Positions 36,948 to 47,101 of a stretch of DNA of 64,000 nt are shown in pieces (positions within the stretch are counted from its first letter, which is position 1; each line of letters starts with the position of its first letter). Source of the DNA: Flavobacterium gyeonganense (lineage in GTDB: Bacteria; Bacteroidota; Bacteroidia; Flavobacteriales; Flavobacteriaceae); assembly GCF_029625295.1 (NCBI RefSeq), contig NZ_CP121112.1, positions 3,658,001 to 3,722,000 of the forward strand, given 5' to 3'. The notes beneath the pieces are model-generated. The model did not search any database, was not told the origin of the DNA, and worked only from the letters and a program-made list of their open reading frames with translations. Both the position numbers and the translations under genes were made by a program.

Positions 36948-39746
36948 TTGAAAAACGAAAGACATACTCGCCAATCAATAATTGATATTCGACTAAAAGA
37001 CGCAGGTTGGAATATCAACGATACTACACAAGTAATTGAAGAATTTAACATTCAAGTTCCTTTACCTGATGGTGTTAATGAGCCTGGAAGCAAATATGAA
37101 GGGCATCAATTTAGCGACTATGTTTTACTAGGAAAAGATGGTAAGCCGTTAGCTGTTGTTGAAGCCAAAAAATCTTTAGTAGATGCAAACATCGGCAAGG
37201 AACAAGCTAAACAATATTGTATCAACATACAAAATGAACGTGGTGGTGAATTACCGTTTTGTTTTGTTACCAATGGACATGATATTTATTTTTGGGATTT
37301 AGGGAATTATCCTCCAAGAAAAGTACACGGGTTTCCAACACGAGATGATCTTGAACGTTACCAATACATTCGAAAAGCCAGAAAACCATTAGCTAGCGAA
37401 TTGATTAATACTTCAATTGCCGGACGAGATTATCAAATTGCCTCTATTCGTGCGGTTATGGAAGCTATTGAGAAACGCAAAAGAAAGTTTTTGTTAGTAA
37501 TGGCTACCGGAACGGGTAAAACCAGAACCTGTATTGCTTTAGTAGATGCTTTAATGCGAGCTGGTTGGGCAGAGCGCGTTTTATTTTTAGTTGATAGAAT
37601 TGCGTTGAGAGATCAAAGTTTAGAGGCATTCAAAGAACACCTTCCAAACGAACCCAGATGGCCTAAGATTGGTGAAAAGTCGATCGCAAAAGATCGAAGA
37701 ATTTACGTTTCGACTTATCCTACTATGTTGAATATCATAAGGGATGAAGAAAATACTTTAAGTCCGCATTTTTTTGATTTGATTGTGGTAGATGAAAGTC
37801 ATCGAAGTATCTACAATACGTATCAAGAAATATTAGATTATTTCAATACAATTACATTAGGACTAACAGCTACACCTACAGACGTAATTGATCATAATAC
37901 GTTTAACCTCTTTGAATGCGAAGATGGCATACCAACATTTGCGTATACTTATGAGGAAGCCGTAAATAATATCCCTCCCTATTTAAGCAACTTTCAGGTG
38001 ATGAAAATTAAGACTAAGTTCTTAGAACAAGGGATAAACAAAAGAACTATTTCTTTAGAAGATCAAAAAGAGTTAATTCTTCAAGGTAAAGAAGTCGCTG
38101 AAATTAATTTTGATGGGAAAGACATTGAAAAATCAGTTACAAACAAGGGAACCAATGCATTGATAATTCGCGAATTCATGGAAGAGTGTATTAAAGATGC
38201 TGATGGTGTGTTACCTGGTAAAACGATTTTCTTCTGTTCGAGTATGAAACATGCGCGTCGTATGGAAGAATTATTCGATGCTTTTTATCCCGAATATCAT
38301 GGTGAATTAGCTAAAGTATTGGTAAGTGACGATCCAAGAGTTTATGGTAAAGGAGGATTATTAGATCAATTCACACATAATAATTTACCACGTATAGCAA
38401 TTAGTGTCGATATGTTGGATACAGGAATTGATGTACGAGAATTGGTTAATTTAGTTTTTGCAAAACCTGTTTTTTCCTATACCAAATTTTGGCAAATGAT
38501 AGGTCGTGGTACACGTTTATTAGAACCATCAAAAATGAAACCTTGGTGTACTCAAAAAGATAATTTTCTCATTATGGATTGTTGGGATAATTTCGAATAT
38601 TTCAAAATCAATCCGAAAGGAAAAGAATTAAAAAACCAAATTCCTTTACCAGTTCGTTTGTTTGGTATTCGATTGGATAAAATTGAAAAAGCCCAAGAAC
38701 TACAAAATAAAACTATTGAAACAAGTGAGGTAGAAAAATTACGAAAACAAATAGCCTTATTACCTCAAAATTCGATAGTAATTCTTGATGCGCAAGCCGA
38801 ATTAGAGCGATTAAAAGACGATAATTTTTGGAATCTGCTAACACACGATAAACTCGATTTTTTACGCTTAGTTATAAAACCGTTATTACGAACGGTTTCT
38901 GATGTTGATTTCAAAGCGATGCGTTTTGAAAAAGACATATTAGAAGTTTCCTTAGCGCATTTGTGCGAAGAAAAAGAAAAATTTGAAGCCTTAAAAGATA
39001 GTATCGTTGAAGAAATTAGCGAATTACCTTTAACAGTAAGTGCCGTAGCTAAAGAAGCCGAGTTGATACGTAAAGCGCAAACCAATAACTATTGGGCAAC
39101 TATTAACGAAGATCGTTTCGATGAATTAATCCTAAAAATGGCTCCTTTAATGCGTTTTAGAGAGACGGTGAAACCGCTAGGAACTGCCAAATACAATTTT
39201 AAAGATGAAGTATATACCAAAGAATTTGTTGAATTTGGTCCACAACACGAGGCTTTGAGTGTAGCAAAATACCGTGAGTTAGTAGAAGAAACGGTGAATC
39301 AGTTAGTACAGGACAATCCTATTTTACAGAAGTTGAAACAAGGACATGAAATTACACTTGAAGAAACGGAAAGTTTGGCCCAAGTCCTGCACGATGAACA
39401 TCCTCATATTACAGTAGATTTGTTACGCCGGGTGTATGCGCACCGAAAAGCACAATTGGTGCAATTTATTAAACACATTTTAGGTATCCAGTCTTTAGAA
39501 TCTTTTCCTGAAACAGTTTCAAAGGCATTTACTGAATTTATAAAAGAACACTCTTATCTGACAGCTAGACAGTTGCAGTTTTTAGATTTACTTAAAAAAT
39601 ATATCATAGAAAAAGGAGAACTTAGCAAACGAAATTTGATTGAATCACCCTTTACCATGTTACATCCTGAAGGTATCCGTGGTGTGTTCAAACCCAATGA
39701 AATAGAAGAAATTATTACTCTTACAAATAAATTATTAGCTGCATAG
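36948..39746 (+). CDS. hsdR: Type I restriction enzyme, R (motor and nuclease) subunit
   Basis: 932 residues, read from TTG at 36948. An in-frame stop lies one codon upstream and no ATG precedes the conserved start KNERHTRQSIIDIRLKDAGW, so TTG is the likely initiator. The PD-(D/E)xK nuclease core has E72-A-K74 in VVEAKKS. The SF2 translocase has Walker A ATGTGKT (186-192), DESH (282-285), LGLTATPTD and a C-terminal helicase half (IGRGTRLLEP). The C-terminal region binds the methylase core. It translocates and cuts DNA lacking the host methylation. First gene of the defence run. Confidence 0.93.
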   Translation: MKNERHTRQSIIDIRLKDAGWNINDTTQVIEEFNIQVPLPDGVNEPGSKYEGHQFSDYVLLGKDGKPLAVVEAKKSLVDANIGKEQAKQYCINIQNERGGELPFCFVTNGHDIYFWDLGNYPPRKVHGFPTRDDLERYQYIRKARKPLASELINTSIAGRDYQIASIRAVMEAIEKRKRKFLLVMATGTGKTRTCIALVDALMRAGWAERVLFLVDRIALRDQSLEAFKEHLPNEPRWPKIGEKSIAKDRRIYVSTYPTMLNIIRDEENTLSPHFFDLIVVDESHRSIYNTYQEILDYFNTITLGLTATPTDVIDHNTFNLFECEDGIPTFAYTYEEAVNNIPPYLSNFQVMKIKTKFLEQGINKRTISLEDQKELILQGKEVAEINFDGKDIEKSVTNKGTNALIIREFMEECIKDADGVLPGKTIFFCSSMKHARRMEELFDAFYPEYHGELAKVLVSDDPRVYGKGGLLDQFTHNNLPRIAISVDMLDTGIDVRELVNLVFAKPVFSYTKFWQMIGRGTRLLEPSKMKPWCTQKDNFLIMDCWDNFEYFKINPKGKELKNQIPLPVRLFGIRLDKIEKAQELQNKTIETSEVEKLRKQIALLPQNSIVILDAQAELERLKDDNFWNLLTHDKLDFLRLVIKPLLRTVSDVDFKAMRFEKDILEVSLAHLCEEKEKFEALKDSIVEEISELPLTVSAVAKEAELIRKAQTNNYWATINEDRFDELILKMAPLMRFRETVKPLGTAKYNFKDEVYTKEFVEFGPQHEALSVAKYRELVEETVNQLVQDNPILQKLKQGHEITLEETESLAQVLHDEHPHITVDLLRRVYAHRKAQLVQFIKHILGIQSLESFPETVSKAFTEFIKEHSYLTARQLQFLDLLKKYIIEKGELSKRNLIESPFTMLHPEGIRGVFKPNEIEEIITLTNKLLAA

Positions 39747-39747
39747 C

Positions 39748-41319
39748 ATGTTACAGACAAACCCAATATTAAAATCCCTAATTGACCGTCTTTGGAATAA
39801 CTTCTGGAGTGGTGGTATTAGCAACCCTTTAACAGCCATTGAACAAATTACCTATTTGATTTTTATGAAACAAATGGATGATTTAGAAGCCAAACGCGAA
39901 CGTGATGCTGAGTTTACAGATGAAGCTTATACTTCAAAATTTGAAGGTCAATTCCAAATTCCTGGGAGTAACACATATGTTAACAAACAAGATTTGCGTT
40001 GGAGAACCTTTAAACGCATGCCTGCGGATGAAATGCTATTGCATGTACAAACTAAAGTATTCCCTTTTTTAAAGGTATTTGAAGGAGGTTCTAAGTTTAC
40101 CAAAGCGATGGCTAATGCCGTTTTTATTATGCCTAAACCTTCTCTATTGGTGGAAGCTATTAAAATCATTGAAGAAATCTTTATTGAAATTGAAAGAGAT
40201 GCCGTGGAAGGCGGTCATGCGTTTCAAGATATTCAAGGTGATGTTTATGAGATGTTATTAGGCGAAATTGCCAGTGCTGGTAAAAACGGCCAATTTAGAA
40301 CGCCTCGCCACATCATTAAATTAATGAATGATTTGGTACAACCGCAATTAGGACAACGAATTGTTGACCCTGCTTGTGGTACGGCTGGTTTCTTGTTGGG
40401 AGCCTACCAATACATTTTAACCGACTTAGTTAAAAAGGAAAATACGGAAGCTTTACAACCTGATGAAGATGGTTTTATGCGTGCCACGGTTTCGGCTACG
40501 TTAAATGAAAACTTGAAACATATTGTTGAAGATTCGTTGTATGGTTATGATATCGATACAACTATGGTTCGATTAGGACTAATGAACCTGATGATGCACG
40601 GTATCGACCAACCCAATATTGACTATAAAGATACCCTTAGTAAATCGTATAACGAAGATTCACAGTACGATTTAGTATTGGCTAACCCACCTTTTACGGG
40701 TAATATTGACAAAGGGGACATTAATGAGAGTTTAAAACTGAATACCACCAAAACGGAATTGCTCTTTATAGAACGTATTTACACCATGCTCAAAATGGGT
40801 GGAACAGCGGCTATTGTAATCCCTCAAGGAGTTCTATTTGGTAGTGGAAAAGCTTTTGTGGAATGCCGTAAAATTATGGTTGAAAAAAGTGAATTAAAAG
40901 CGGTGATTTCAATGCCAAGTGGCGTTTTTAAACCGTATGCTGGAGTGAGTACAGCTATTTTAATTTTTACCAAAGGTAGCGAAACCAATAACGTCTGGTT
41001 TTACGATATGCAAAATGATGGATATACATTAGATGATAAGCGTAATAAAATTGAACGTAGTGATTTACAAGATATCGTAAAGCAGTTTCAAAATAGAATA
41101 GCAATACCTAGTAGTGATAAGGAACGTGAAGCAACATACTTTACCATTGACAAACAAGAAATTGTATTAAACAATTATGATTTAAGTTATAGCAAATATA
41201 GGAAAGAGGTATATGAAGAAGTTGAATACGAAAAGCCAAAAGTAATATTTGAAAAATTAGAAAATTTAGAAGAAAATATCATTAAAGGGATTAGTGAATT
41301 AAAAGAAATAATTAAATGA
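39748..41319 (+). CDS. hsdM: Type I restriction-modification, M (adenine methyltransferase) subunit
   Basis: 523 residues. An N-terminal helical domain (NNFWSGGISNPLTAIEQITY) is followed by an N6-adenine methyltransferase core with the SAM motif DPACGTAGF (207-215) and the catalytic NPPF (313-316). The C-terminal tail contacts HsdS. It methylates one adenine in each half of the bipartite target chosen by HsdS. One base separates it from hsdR, and its stop overlaps the hsdS start by four bases. Confidence 0.95.
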   Translation: MLQTNPILKSLIDRLWNNFWSGGISNPLTAIEQITYLIFMKQMDDLEAKRERDAEFTDEAYTSKFEGQFQIPGSNTYVNKQDLRWRTFKRMPADEMLLHVQTKVFPFLKVFEGGSKFTKAMANAVFIMPKPSLLVEAIKIIEEIFIEIERDAVEGGHAFQDIQGDVYEMLLGEIASAGKNGQFRTPRHIIKLMNDLVQPQLGQRIVDPACGTAGFLLGAYQYILTDLVKKENTEALQPDEDGFMRATVSATLNENLKHIVEDSLYGYDIDTTMVRLGLMNLMMHGIDQPNIDYKDTLSKSYNEDSQYDLVLANPPFTGNIDKGDINESLKLNTTKTELLFIERIYTMLKMGGTAAIVIPQGVLFGSGKAFVECRKIMVEKSELKAVISMPSGVFKPYAGVSTAILIFTKGSETNNVWFYDMQNDGYTLDDKRNKIERSDLQDIVKQFQNRIAIPSSDKEREATYFTIDKQEIVLNNYDLSYSKYRKEVYEEVEYEKPKVIFEKLENLEENIIKGISELKEIIK

Positions 41320-42542
41320 GGACTGTAACTTTTAATGATATTATTGGAAAAGATGGAGTCTTTATTGATGGGGATTGGGTTGAAAGTAAAGATCAAGATC
41401 CAAATGGAGATGTAAGATTACTACAGTTAGCTGATATTGGAGACGGACATTTTATAAATAAATCAAATAGATTTCTTACGATAGACAGTGCAAAAAAATT
41501 AAAATGTACTTTTTTAGAACCAGGTGATATTTTAGTTGCAAGAATGCCAGATCCAATTGGGAGAGCTTGTATATTTCCAGAATTAGATATGCCTTGCGTA
41601 ACGGTTGTAGACGTATGTATTATTCGCCCTGATAGAAAAATAGTATCCAATATATGGCTTAAGTTTCTAATTAATAGTTTTGATTTTAGAAAATCAATAA
41701 GTCAATTTGTCACAGGAACAACCCGACAAAGAATTTCAAGAGGTAATCTTGCGAAATTATCATTCACTTTACCTTCATTTCAAGACCAAATCCGTATTGC
41801 AGAAGTTTTAACTCAGGCCGAAAACTTAATCAAACAACGCAAAGAAAGTATAGACCTTTTAGATGATTTTTTAAGAAGTACTTTTTTGGAGATGTTTGGA
41901 GATCCTTTTATTAATCTCAAGAAACATAAGGTTGTTGCGTTAGAAGAGATTGCAGCTAAAGAAAAATATTCAATCGTAGATGGTCCATTTGGATCAAGTT
42001 TGAAAGAGGGGGATTATTTTGAAACTGGTATTCCTATTATTAGAATTAATAATATTCGTGATGAGGGTTTTTATAATGATCAATTTAAATATATAAATGA
42101 AAAGAAGTATGAGGAGTTGAAAAGAAGTAAAATTCAATATAATGACATACTAATAGCAAGGGTTGGTAATACTATTGGAAAATCTTGTTTATTTAATCAG
42201 AATTTTAAAGCACTATTGTCAACTACAGGTGTTGCTAAATTAACAGTTAATAATGAACTTGTAAATGTTAAATATATTATAGCTCATCTTCGATTACCGC
42301 AATACAGAAAATATATTTGGAATCAAACAGAAGGTGGTGGACAGCCTTATTTGAATTTAAAAAAGATTAAAAATTTTAAAATTTTATTACCACCTATTGA
42401 ACTTCAAAATCAATTTGCCACAATCGTCGAAAAAGCAGAAAGTTTAAAAAAGGAATACGAAGCTAGCTTGCATGAGTTAGAAAATATGTATGGAGTATTG
42501 AGTCAAAAGGCATTTAAAGGAGAGCTAAATATTAAGAAATAA
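41316..42542 (+). CDS. hsdS: Type I restriction-modification, S (specificity) subunit
   Basis: 408 residues with two target-recognition domains. The first is about residues 1-165 (ending LPSFQDQIRIAEVLTQAENL) and the second about 200-375 (ending LPPIELQNQFATIVEKAESL). Each is followed by a conserved helix that acts as a spacing ruler. It sets the recognition sequence of the HsdR-HsdM complex. The first domain starts oddly (VTFNDIIGKDGVFIDGDWVE), but such variation is normal for S subunits. No duplicate or inverted S gene is nearby, so no sign of phase-variable shuffling. Confidence 0.92.
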   Translation: MRTVTFNDIIGKDGVFIDGDWVESKDQDPNGDVRLLQLADIGDGHFINKSNRFLTIDSAKKLKCTFLEPGDILVARMPDPIGRACIFPELDMPCVTVVDVCIIRPDRKIVSNIWLKFLINSFDFRKSISQFVTGTTRQRISRGNLAKLSFTLPSFQDQIRIAEVLTQAENLIKQRKESIDLLDDFLRSTFLEMFGDPFINLKKHKVVALEEIAAKEKYSIVDGPFGSSLKEGDYFETGIPIIRINNIRDEGFYNDQFKYINEKKYEELKRSKIQYNDILIARVGNTIGKSCLFNQNFKALLSTTGVAKLTVNNELVNVKYIIAHLRLPQYRKYIWNQTEGGGQPYLNLKKIKNFKILLPPIELQNQFATIVEKAESLKKEYEASLHELENMYGVLSQKAFKGELNIKK

Positions 42543-42546
42543 ATTC

Positions 42547-44259
42547 ATGAAGTTATTACGGTTAAAGTTAAATGATTCATTTAGAAGTTTGCCTGAAGGT
42601 TTTGAATTGATCTTTAGGGAAGATGACGAAAGATTATATCGAAATTTAAACGAACCTATTTGTTTGGTTGGAATTAATGGCTCAGGAAAATCAAATGTTC
42701 TAGAAGCACTGGGTGAAATCTTCAGTTATTTAGACCAAACGTTCTTAAAATTCGTAAAGCAACATTCTGATATAACATTAATAAATAGTTTTGAGTTAGA
42801 ATATTTATTACCATTAAGTTGGGATATGGAATTCATAACTGCAGATAGTGAAATTACACTAGATACTGAATTTGTTCATATTAAAATTATAAAACATAAA
42901 GACTACTTACCAAGTTTTTATTGGGTTTTTAAAAGCGAAGAACACCCAATTGCTTTAGGAATGAAATCTATTTTACCTAAAAGAATAATTGGTTATTCAT
43001 CGGGACAAAATGAGTTATTAAGTATTCCATTCACAAGAATTAAATTTAGATATTACAATACTTTAATTCAAGAATACAAATCGACATACAGAGATAATGT
43101 TGAATATAGTAGATTAAGGTATATTGATTATGAAGAAAATTCGAGTATTCTTCTAGCTAATTTTTTGATGGCAAAAGGAAATGAAGCAGATATTTTAAAA
43201 GAAACTATATTGATTGAAGATATAGACAGTTTTGACTTAATTATCAATAGAAATACACATAAAAGAGGAACATTACCTATTGATGTTGATATTAATAAAC
43301 TTCTTGAGTTTTTTGAAAGTAAGTCTACAAATAAATTAGTGATAGCCTCTGATATTACGAAACATACTTTCGAAAATATTGAAAATTTGAAGAAAGAATT
43401 ACAAAATAATTTTGTTGATGCGGCTGGATTATATACACTTTTAAAACGCATTGGGTATTTAAATTTAAATTTTGTTGATAAGGGTAAAATAGATGATTTG
43501 CTAGTTTCTGATATTGAAATCTATAACAATTATGATATAGCAGATTTCAATCCTACTAAAAAGCTTTTCCAAATTTCTGAAGTTAGGGTAAGGAAAAATA
43601 ATGTAGATTATCCAATTAACTACAAAAACTTATCAGATGGGGAACACCAGTTCATTCATGTAATAGGAACTTTATTGATGTTTAAAGATGAAACATCTTT
43701 GTTTTTGTTTGACGAACCTGAAACACATTTTAATCCTCAATGGAAATATGACTATACAGAAACTTTTAAAAAAGTAACAAATAGTCATAAATCACAAATA
43801 CTAATGACGACTCATGATCCTGTTTTGCTATCAGGACTTTCAAAAGAAAATGTCGTTATATTCAACAAACCAAATCAAAACGTAGAAAGAACATATAAAC
43901 CTGATAAAGATTTAAAAGGTATGGGGGTTGATGCCATTTTAACAAGTGAAATTTTTGGTTTAAATTCTACACTCGATAGTGAGACTTTGAATGATATGAT
44001 TGAAAGACGAAAGTTATTAGTTAAACAAGAGAAAAGTAATCTGAATGAAGAAGAAAACGAGGAATTAACTAAATTAAGCCAAAGCTTAAAAGATATTGAT
44101 TTTAATAAACCATTTGCTGACCCCTTATATAAAGATTTTATTATGGCATTGGAAGATTTAGATGTTTACAAACAAGCAGATATAAGTCAAGCAGAAATCA
44201 AAGAAAGGGAAGAAATTGCTAAGTTAATAATGAAAAAGTTAAATGAAAATGGGTTATAA
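42547..44259 (+). CDS. Restriction-associated AAA/ABC ATPase (Septu PtuA / Rlo-like)
   Basis: 570 residues of the RecF/OLD/SMC-like ATPase class. Walker A is GINGSGKS (42-49). A middle region of about 300 residues contains helices. The Q/signature area is NYKNLSDGEHQFIHVIGTLL, Walker B is LFLFDEPETHF with D389-E390, and the switch histidine is in LMTTHDPVLLSG. Such ATPases sit inside type I operons as restriction-linked ORFs and, paired with an HNH nuclease, resemble Septu (PtuA/PtuB). It follows hsdS by 4 bases and is followed after 2 bases by an HNH gene. Confidence 0.85.
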   Translation: MKLLRLKLNDSFRSLPEGFELIFREDDERLYRNLNEPICLVGINGSGKSNVLEALGEIFSYLDQTFLKFVKQHSDITLINSFELEYLLPLSWDMEFITADSEITLDTEFVHIKIIKHKDYLPSFYWVFKSEEHPIALGMKSILPKRIIGYSSGQNELLSIPFTRIKFRYYNTLIQEYKSTYRDNVEYSRLRYIDYEENSSILLANFLMAKGNEADILKETILIEDIDSFDLIINRNTHKRGTLPIDVDINKLLEFFESKSTNKLVIASDITKHTFENIENLKKELQNNFVDAAGLYTLLKRIGYLNLNFVDKGKIDDLLVSDIEIYNNYDIADFNPTKKLFQISEVRVRKNNVDYPINYKNLSDGEHQFIHVIGTLLMFKDETSLFLFDEPETHFNPQWKYDYTETFKKVTNSHKSQILMTTHDPVLLSGLSKENVVIFNKPNQNVERTYKPDKDLKGMGVDAILTSEIFGLNSTLDSETLNDMIERRKLLVKQEKSNLNEEENEELTKLSQSLKDIDFNKPFADPLYKDFIMALEDLDVYKQADISQAEIKEREEIAKLIMKKLNENGL

Positions 44260-44261
44260 TA

Positions 44262-45135
44262 ATGAGATATATTAATACAACTGGTTACAATCCTAAAGCT
44301 TTAAAAATAGAGTTGCAAAAGAAAAATGTCGAAATTATTTCATTATCAACTATTCAAGAAAAAAAGATTTTCTTGATTTAGCAGCCAATCAAATTTGGAC
44401 AAAACATAAAGCAGCATTTGAAAAACTAAGTTCTAATAAATGTTGGTTTAGTGAAGCTTATGCTACTGTTTCAGATTTTCAAATTGAACATTTTAGACCT
44501 AAAAAAAAGTTCAACTAATTAGAAATAAAGATAGTTATACAGAAGCAAGAACGGTTGCCAATAATGAGGGATATTGGTGGCTTTCTTATGAACTTGATAA
44601 TTTCAGATTAGCTGGTGGTAAACCCAATCAATTCAAAGGGTCTTATTTTCCACTTCAATCAGGAAGTAGGATTGGAACTCCATTGAATGGTTCTTGGAAA
44701 TTAGAAGAGCCAATTTTTATAGATCCTTGTAAAAAAGAAGATGTTGAATTAATTACTTACGATGGAGTTGAACCAAAAGAAGCTAATCCAGATATAGATT
44801 CAATTGAGCATGTAAGGGCCAGAATTTCAATAAATCTATTTGGATTAAAAATTAATAAATTAAAAAACGCAAGATCAAAAGTATTTGAAATTACTAAAAA
44901 TTTTTACAATTCAGCAGAACTAAATTGGAATGCAATGAATGATAATATAGGTGTCAATGAAAATGTTTATAATTTAGCTAAACAAAATTTTGATAACAAT
45001 TGTAGTTATCTTGTCTATATGCTTAAACCAAATAAAGAATTCACTAGAATGGTATTAGCTTTTTTAATTGCTGCAAATCAACCTTGGGTTAATATATATG
45101 TGATTGATATTGCAAAAGAATTAAAGTTTATATAA
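44262..45135 (+). pseudogene. HNH endonuclease (PtuB-like) with two A-tract frameshifts
   Basis: Three reading frames must be joined. The first (MRYINTTGYNPKALKIELQ) stops after an A7 run near 44370. The second carries the HNH-like part (NKCWFSEAYATVSDFQIEHF followed by RPKKK) and stops after an A8 run near 44507. The third continues (LIRNKDSYTEARTVANNEGY to KELKFI) to 45135. One extra A in each run restores about 291 residues with an IEHFRPK nuclease motif. The gene is the partner of the ATPase just upstream. As written, the nuclease is not made intact. Confidence 0.8.
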
Positions 45136-45599
45136 TGAAAAGAAGATACTGGGTTATTTCTCCAAATGTATTAAATGATGGTAATACAACACATTGGCTT
45201 GAAAGATCAAAATCAGAAAACAAGGTTTTTGTTGGATATGATAAAGACGCGATTCATGGCGAAAAATTTAAAAACAAGTTGAGTAATGGTGATTGTGTGA
45301 TTATTGCTCAAGGAGCAAAGGATAATAGAAATCTTTTTTTAGCGGGTTTAATTACTTCACAAAGAGATTATGATGAGGAAGGCGAAGTTTATTTTAGAAA
45401 TGTTGATTACTACATGGACAAAAATGATTTTAAAGACAACAATATTCGACTTAACTCAAATAATGCTTATAAAGAATCAAATAATCCAGGAACAATTTAT
45501 GAATTGAAATATGAAAACTCGTTCGACAAATCGGTGATGGACAAAATTAATTCATTGATTAAATTGAAGAAAGAAAAAAAGCAATGCAAGACAAAATAG
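45135..45599 (+). CDS. EVE/PUA-like modified-base reader protein
   Basis: 154 residues. The start RRYWVISPNVLNDG and the later NGDCVIIAQGAKDNRNLFLA (strand-turn-strand with a small-residue bend) resemble EVE/PUA-like folds, which flip out and read modified bases, and such domains are often attached to McrB. Here it is a separate gene starting on the last base of the HNH gene (TAATG) and overlapping mcrB by 16 bases. The role as DNA reader for McrBC is inferred from position and weak similarity. Confidence 0.6.
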   Translation: MKRRYWVISPNVLNDGNTTHWLERSKSENKVFVGYDKDAIHGEKFKNKLSNGDCVIIAQGAKDNRNLFLAGLITSQRDYDEEGEVYFRNVDYYMDKNDFKDNNIRLNSNNAYKESNNPGTIYELKYENSFDKSVMDKINSLIKLKKEKKQCKTK

Positions 45600-47101
45600 C
45601 CTTATTAAAATATAAGAAGCAAATCATCCTTCAAGGTCCTCCCGGTACTGGAAAAACTCGACTAGCCAAATTAATGGCAGAGGAAATGACTAAAACCACA
45701 GCAACCTTCAGTGGGCTTGATAAAATTGATGATTTTTTTAAATCTACAGATACTAAAAACTCCATTTTCTTAGAGAAAAGAAAATCGCAATATGAATTAC
45801 TTGAGAATTTTCAAAAGAGATATCCTAAAGAGCAATTAATCAATATTTCCAAAGAAAATTATGCTCTAGGAACAGGTAAAAATGATAGTTTTTGTTGGTG
45901 GATTGAAAGAGGATTAAAGCCATTAGGATATTATTCGCCTGGTAGCGCCAGATCCTATATGCTTTTTTGGAAAAAAGAAATTGGCGAATATAGCAAGCAT
46001 GGTTTTGTTAAATCGGCACTAGATTTTGACGATGCTATGAAAAAAATAGCAATTGAATTAGATAAAGCTGTCAATCAAGGCAATCATACAGATATCTTAA
46101 AATATTTTGGGGATGGATTTGTCTTAAAAGTATTAAACAGCTATTATCCAAATGATTTCTTTCCAATAAATAGTGTAAAATGCATTGAAAATGCTTTAAA
46201 AATATTTGGAGTTGATTATTCAGGTTTAAATCCACTTGAAAAAAACTTGAAGCTTCAGGAAATTTATCTTCAAAAGCGTAACCAGTTTAATACTGATATA
46301 ACAAACTTTGAGTTCATGCATTTTCTGTTTGTGGAATTCAACTTAAAAGAACCTTTAGTACTGGATGTTCAAAGTTTAATTAAAAAAGGGAAATTCAAAA
46401 TTATTCAATTCCATCCTTCCTTTAGTTATGAAGATTTTGTCAGAGGTATTACTGCTAAAACGAATTCAGACGATAAAGTATTTTACAAAGTGGAGGATCG
46501 CATCTTGATGGAATTTGCGCAGGAAGCTTTAGATAATCCTAAAAACAACTACATACTAATTCTGGATGAAATAAATAGAGCAAATCTCTCTTCGGTTTTG
46601 GGTGAATTAATTTATGCCTTAGAATACCGTTATTATTTTGATAAAGACAATCAACAACAAGCTTCTGTGGAAAGTCTTTATGATATTTCAAATGGTGATG
46701 AAGAGCCAAACAGAACTTTAATGCTGCCTGAAAATCTTTATATTATCGGCACAATGAATACGGCCGATCGTTCGGTAGGACATATTGATTATGCCATTCG
46801 AAGACGTTTTGCTTTTGTGAATGTTTTACCGGATGATTCAGTTATTGCAAATACCAACGCTAAAGCTCTTTTTACCGACATCAATAATTTATTTAACAAT
46901 AACAACACCCTAGCTGCTGATTTCAAAGCCGATCAGGTGAGATTGGGCCACAGTTATTTCATTGTGAACGACGAGGCCGAATTAGCACTGAAAGCCAAAT
47001 ATGAAATCATTCCAATCTTAGAAGAATACCTGAAAGATGGAATTCTCTTGGAAGCAGCAGAAACTAAAATCTCTGAATTAAAAAAACGATTTGGTAACTA
47101 A
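45584..47101 (+). CDS. mcrB: McrB-like AAA+ GTPase of a type IV restriction system
   Basis: 505 residues. It starts almost at the Walker A motif (GPPGTGKT, 18-25), so it lacks the N-terminal DNA-binding domain of E. coli McrB. A roughly 240-residue helical insertion separates Walker A from the rest. Walker B LILDEINR has D328-E329, the McrB GTP-specificity motif is MNTADRS with N392-T393-A394-D395, and the arginine finger region is YAIRRRF. With McrC it would cut DNA carrying modified bases, driven by GTP. The preceding small gene probably supplies base recognition. Confidence 0.9.
   Translation: MQDKIALLKYKKQIILQGPPGTGKTRLAKLMAEEMTKTTATFSGLDKIDDFFKSTDTKNSIFLEKRKSQYELLENFQKRYPKEQLINISKENYALGTGKNDSFCWWIERGLKPLGYYSPGSARSYMLFWKKEIGEYSKHGFVKSALDFDDAMKKIAIELDKAVNQGNHTDILKYFGDGFVLKVLNSYYPNDFFPINSVKCIENALKIFGVDYSGLNPLEKNLKLQEIYLQKRNQFNTDITNFEFMHFLFVEFNLKEPLVLDVQSLIKKGKFKIIQFHPSFSYEDFVRGITAKTNSDDKVFYKVEDRILMEFAQEALDNPKNNYILILDEINRANLSSVLGELIYALEYRYYFDKDNQQQASVESLYDISNGDEEPNRTLMLPENLYIIGTMNTADRSVGHIDYAIRRRFAFVNVLPDDSVIANTNAKALFTDINNLFNNNNTLAADFKADQVRLGHSYFIVNDEAELALKAKYEIIPILEEYLKDGILLEAAETKISELKKRFGN

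Noticed and set aside
41316-42542. Phase-variable S-subunit shuffling
   Set aside because: No second or inverted hsdS fragment and no recombinase gene lie within the cluster.
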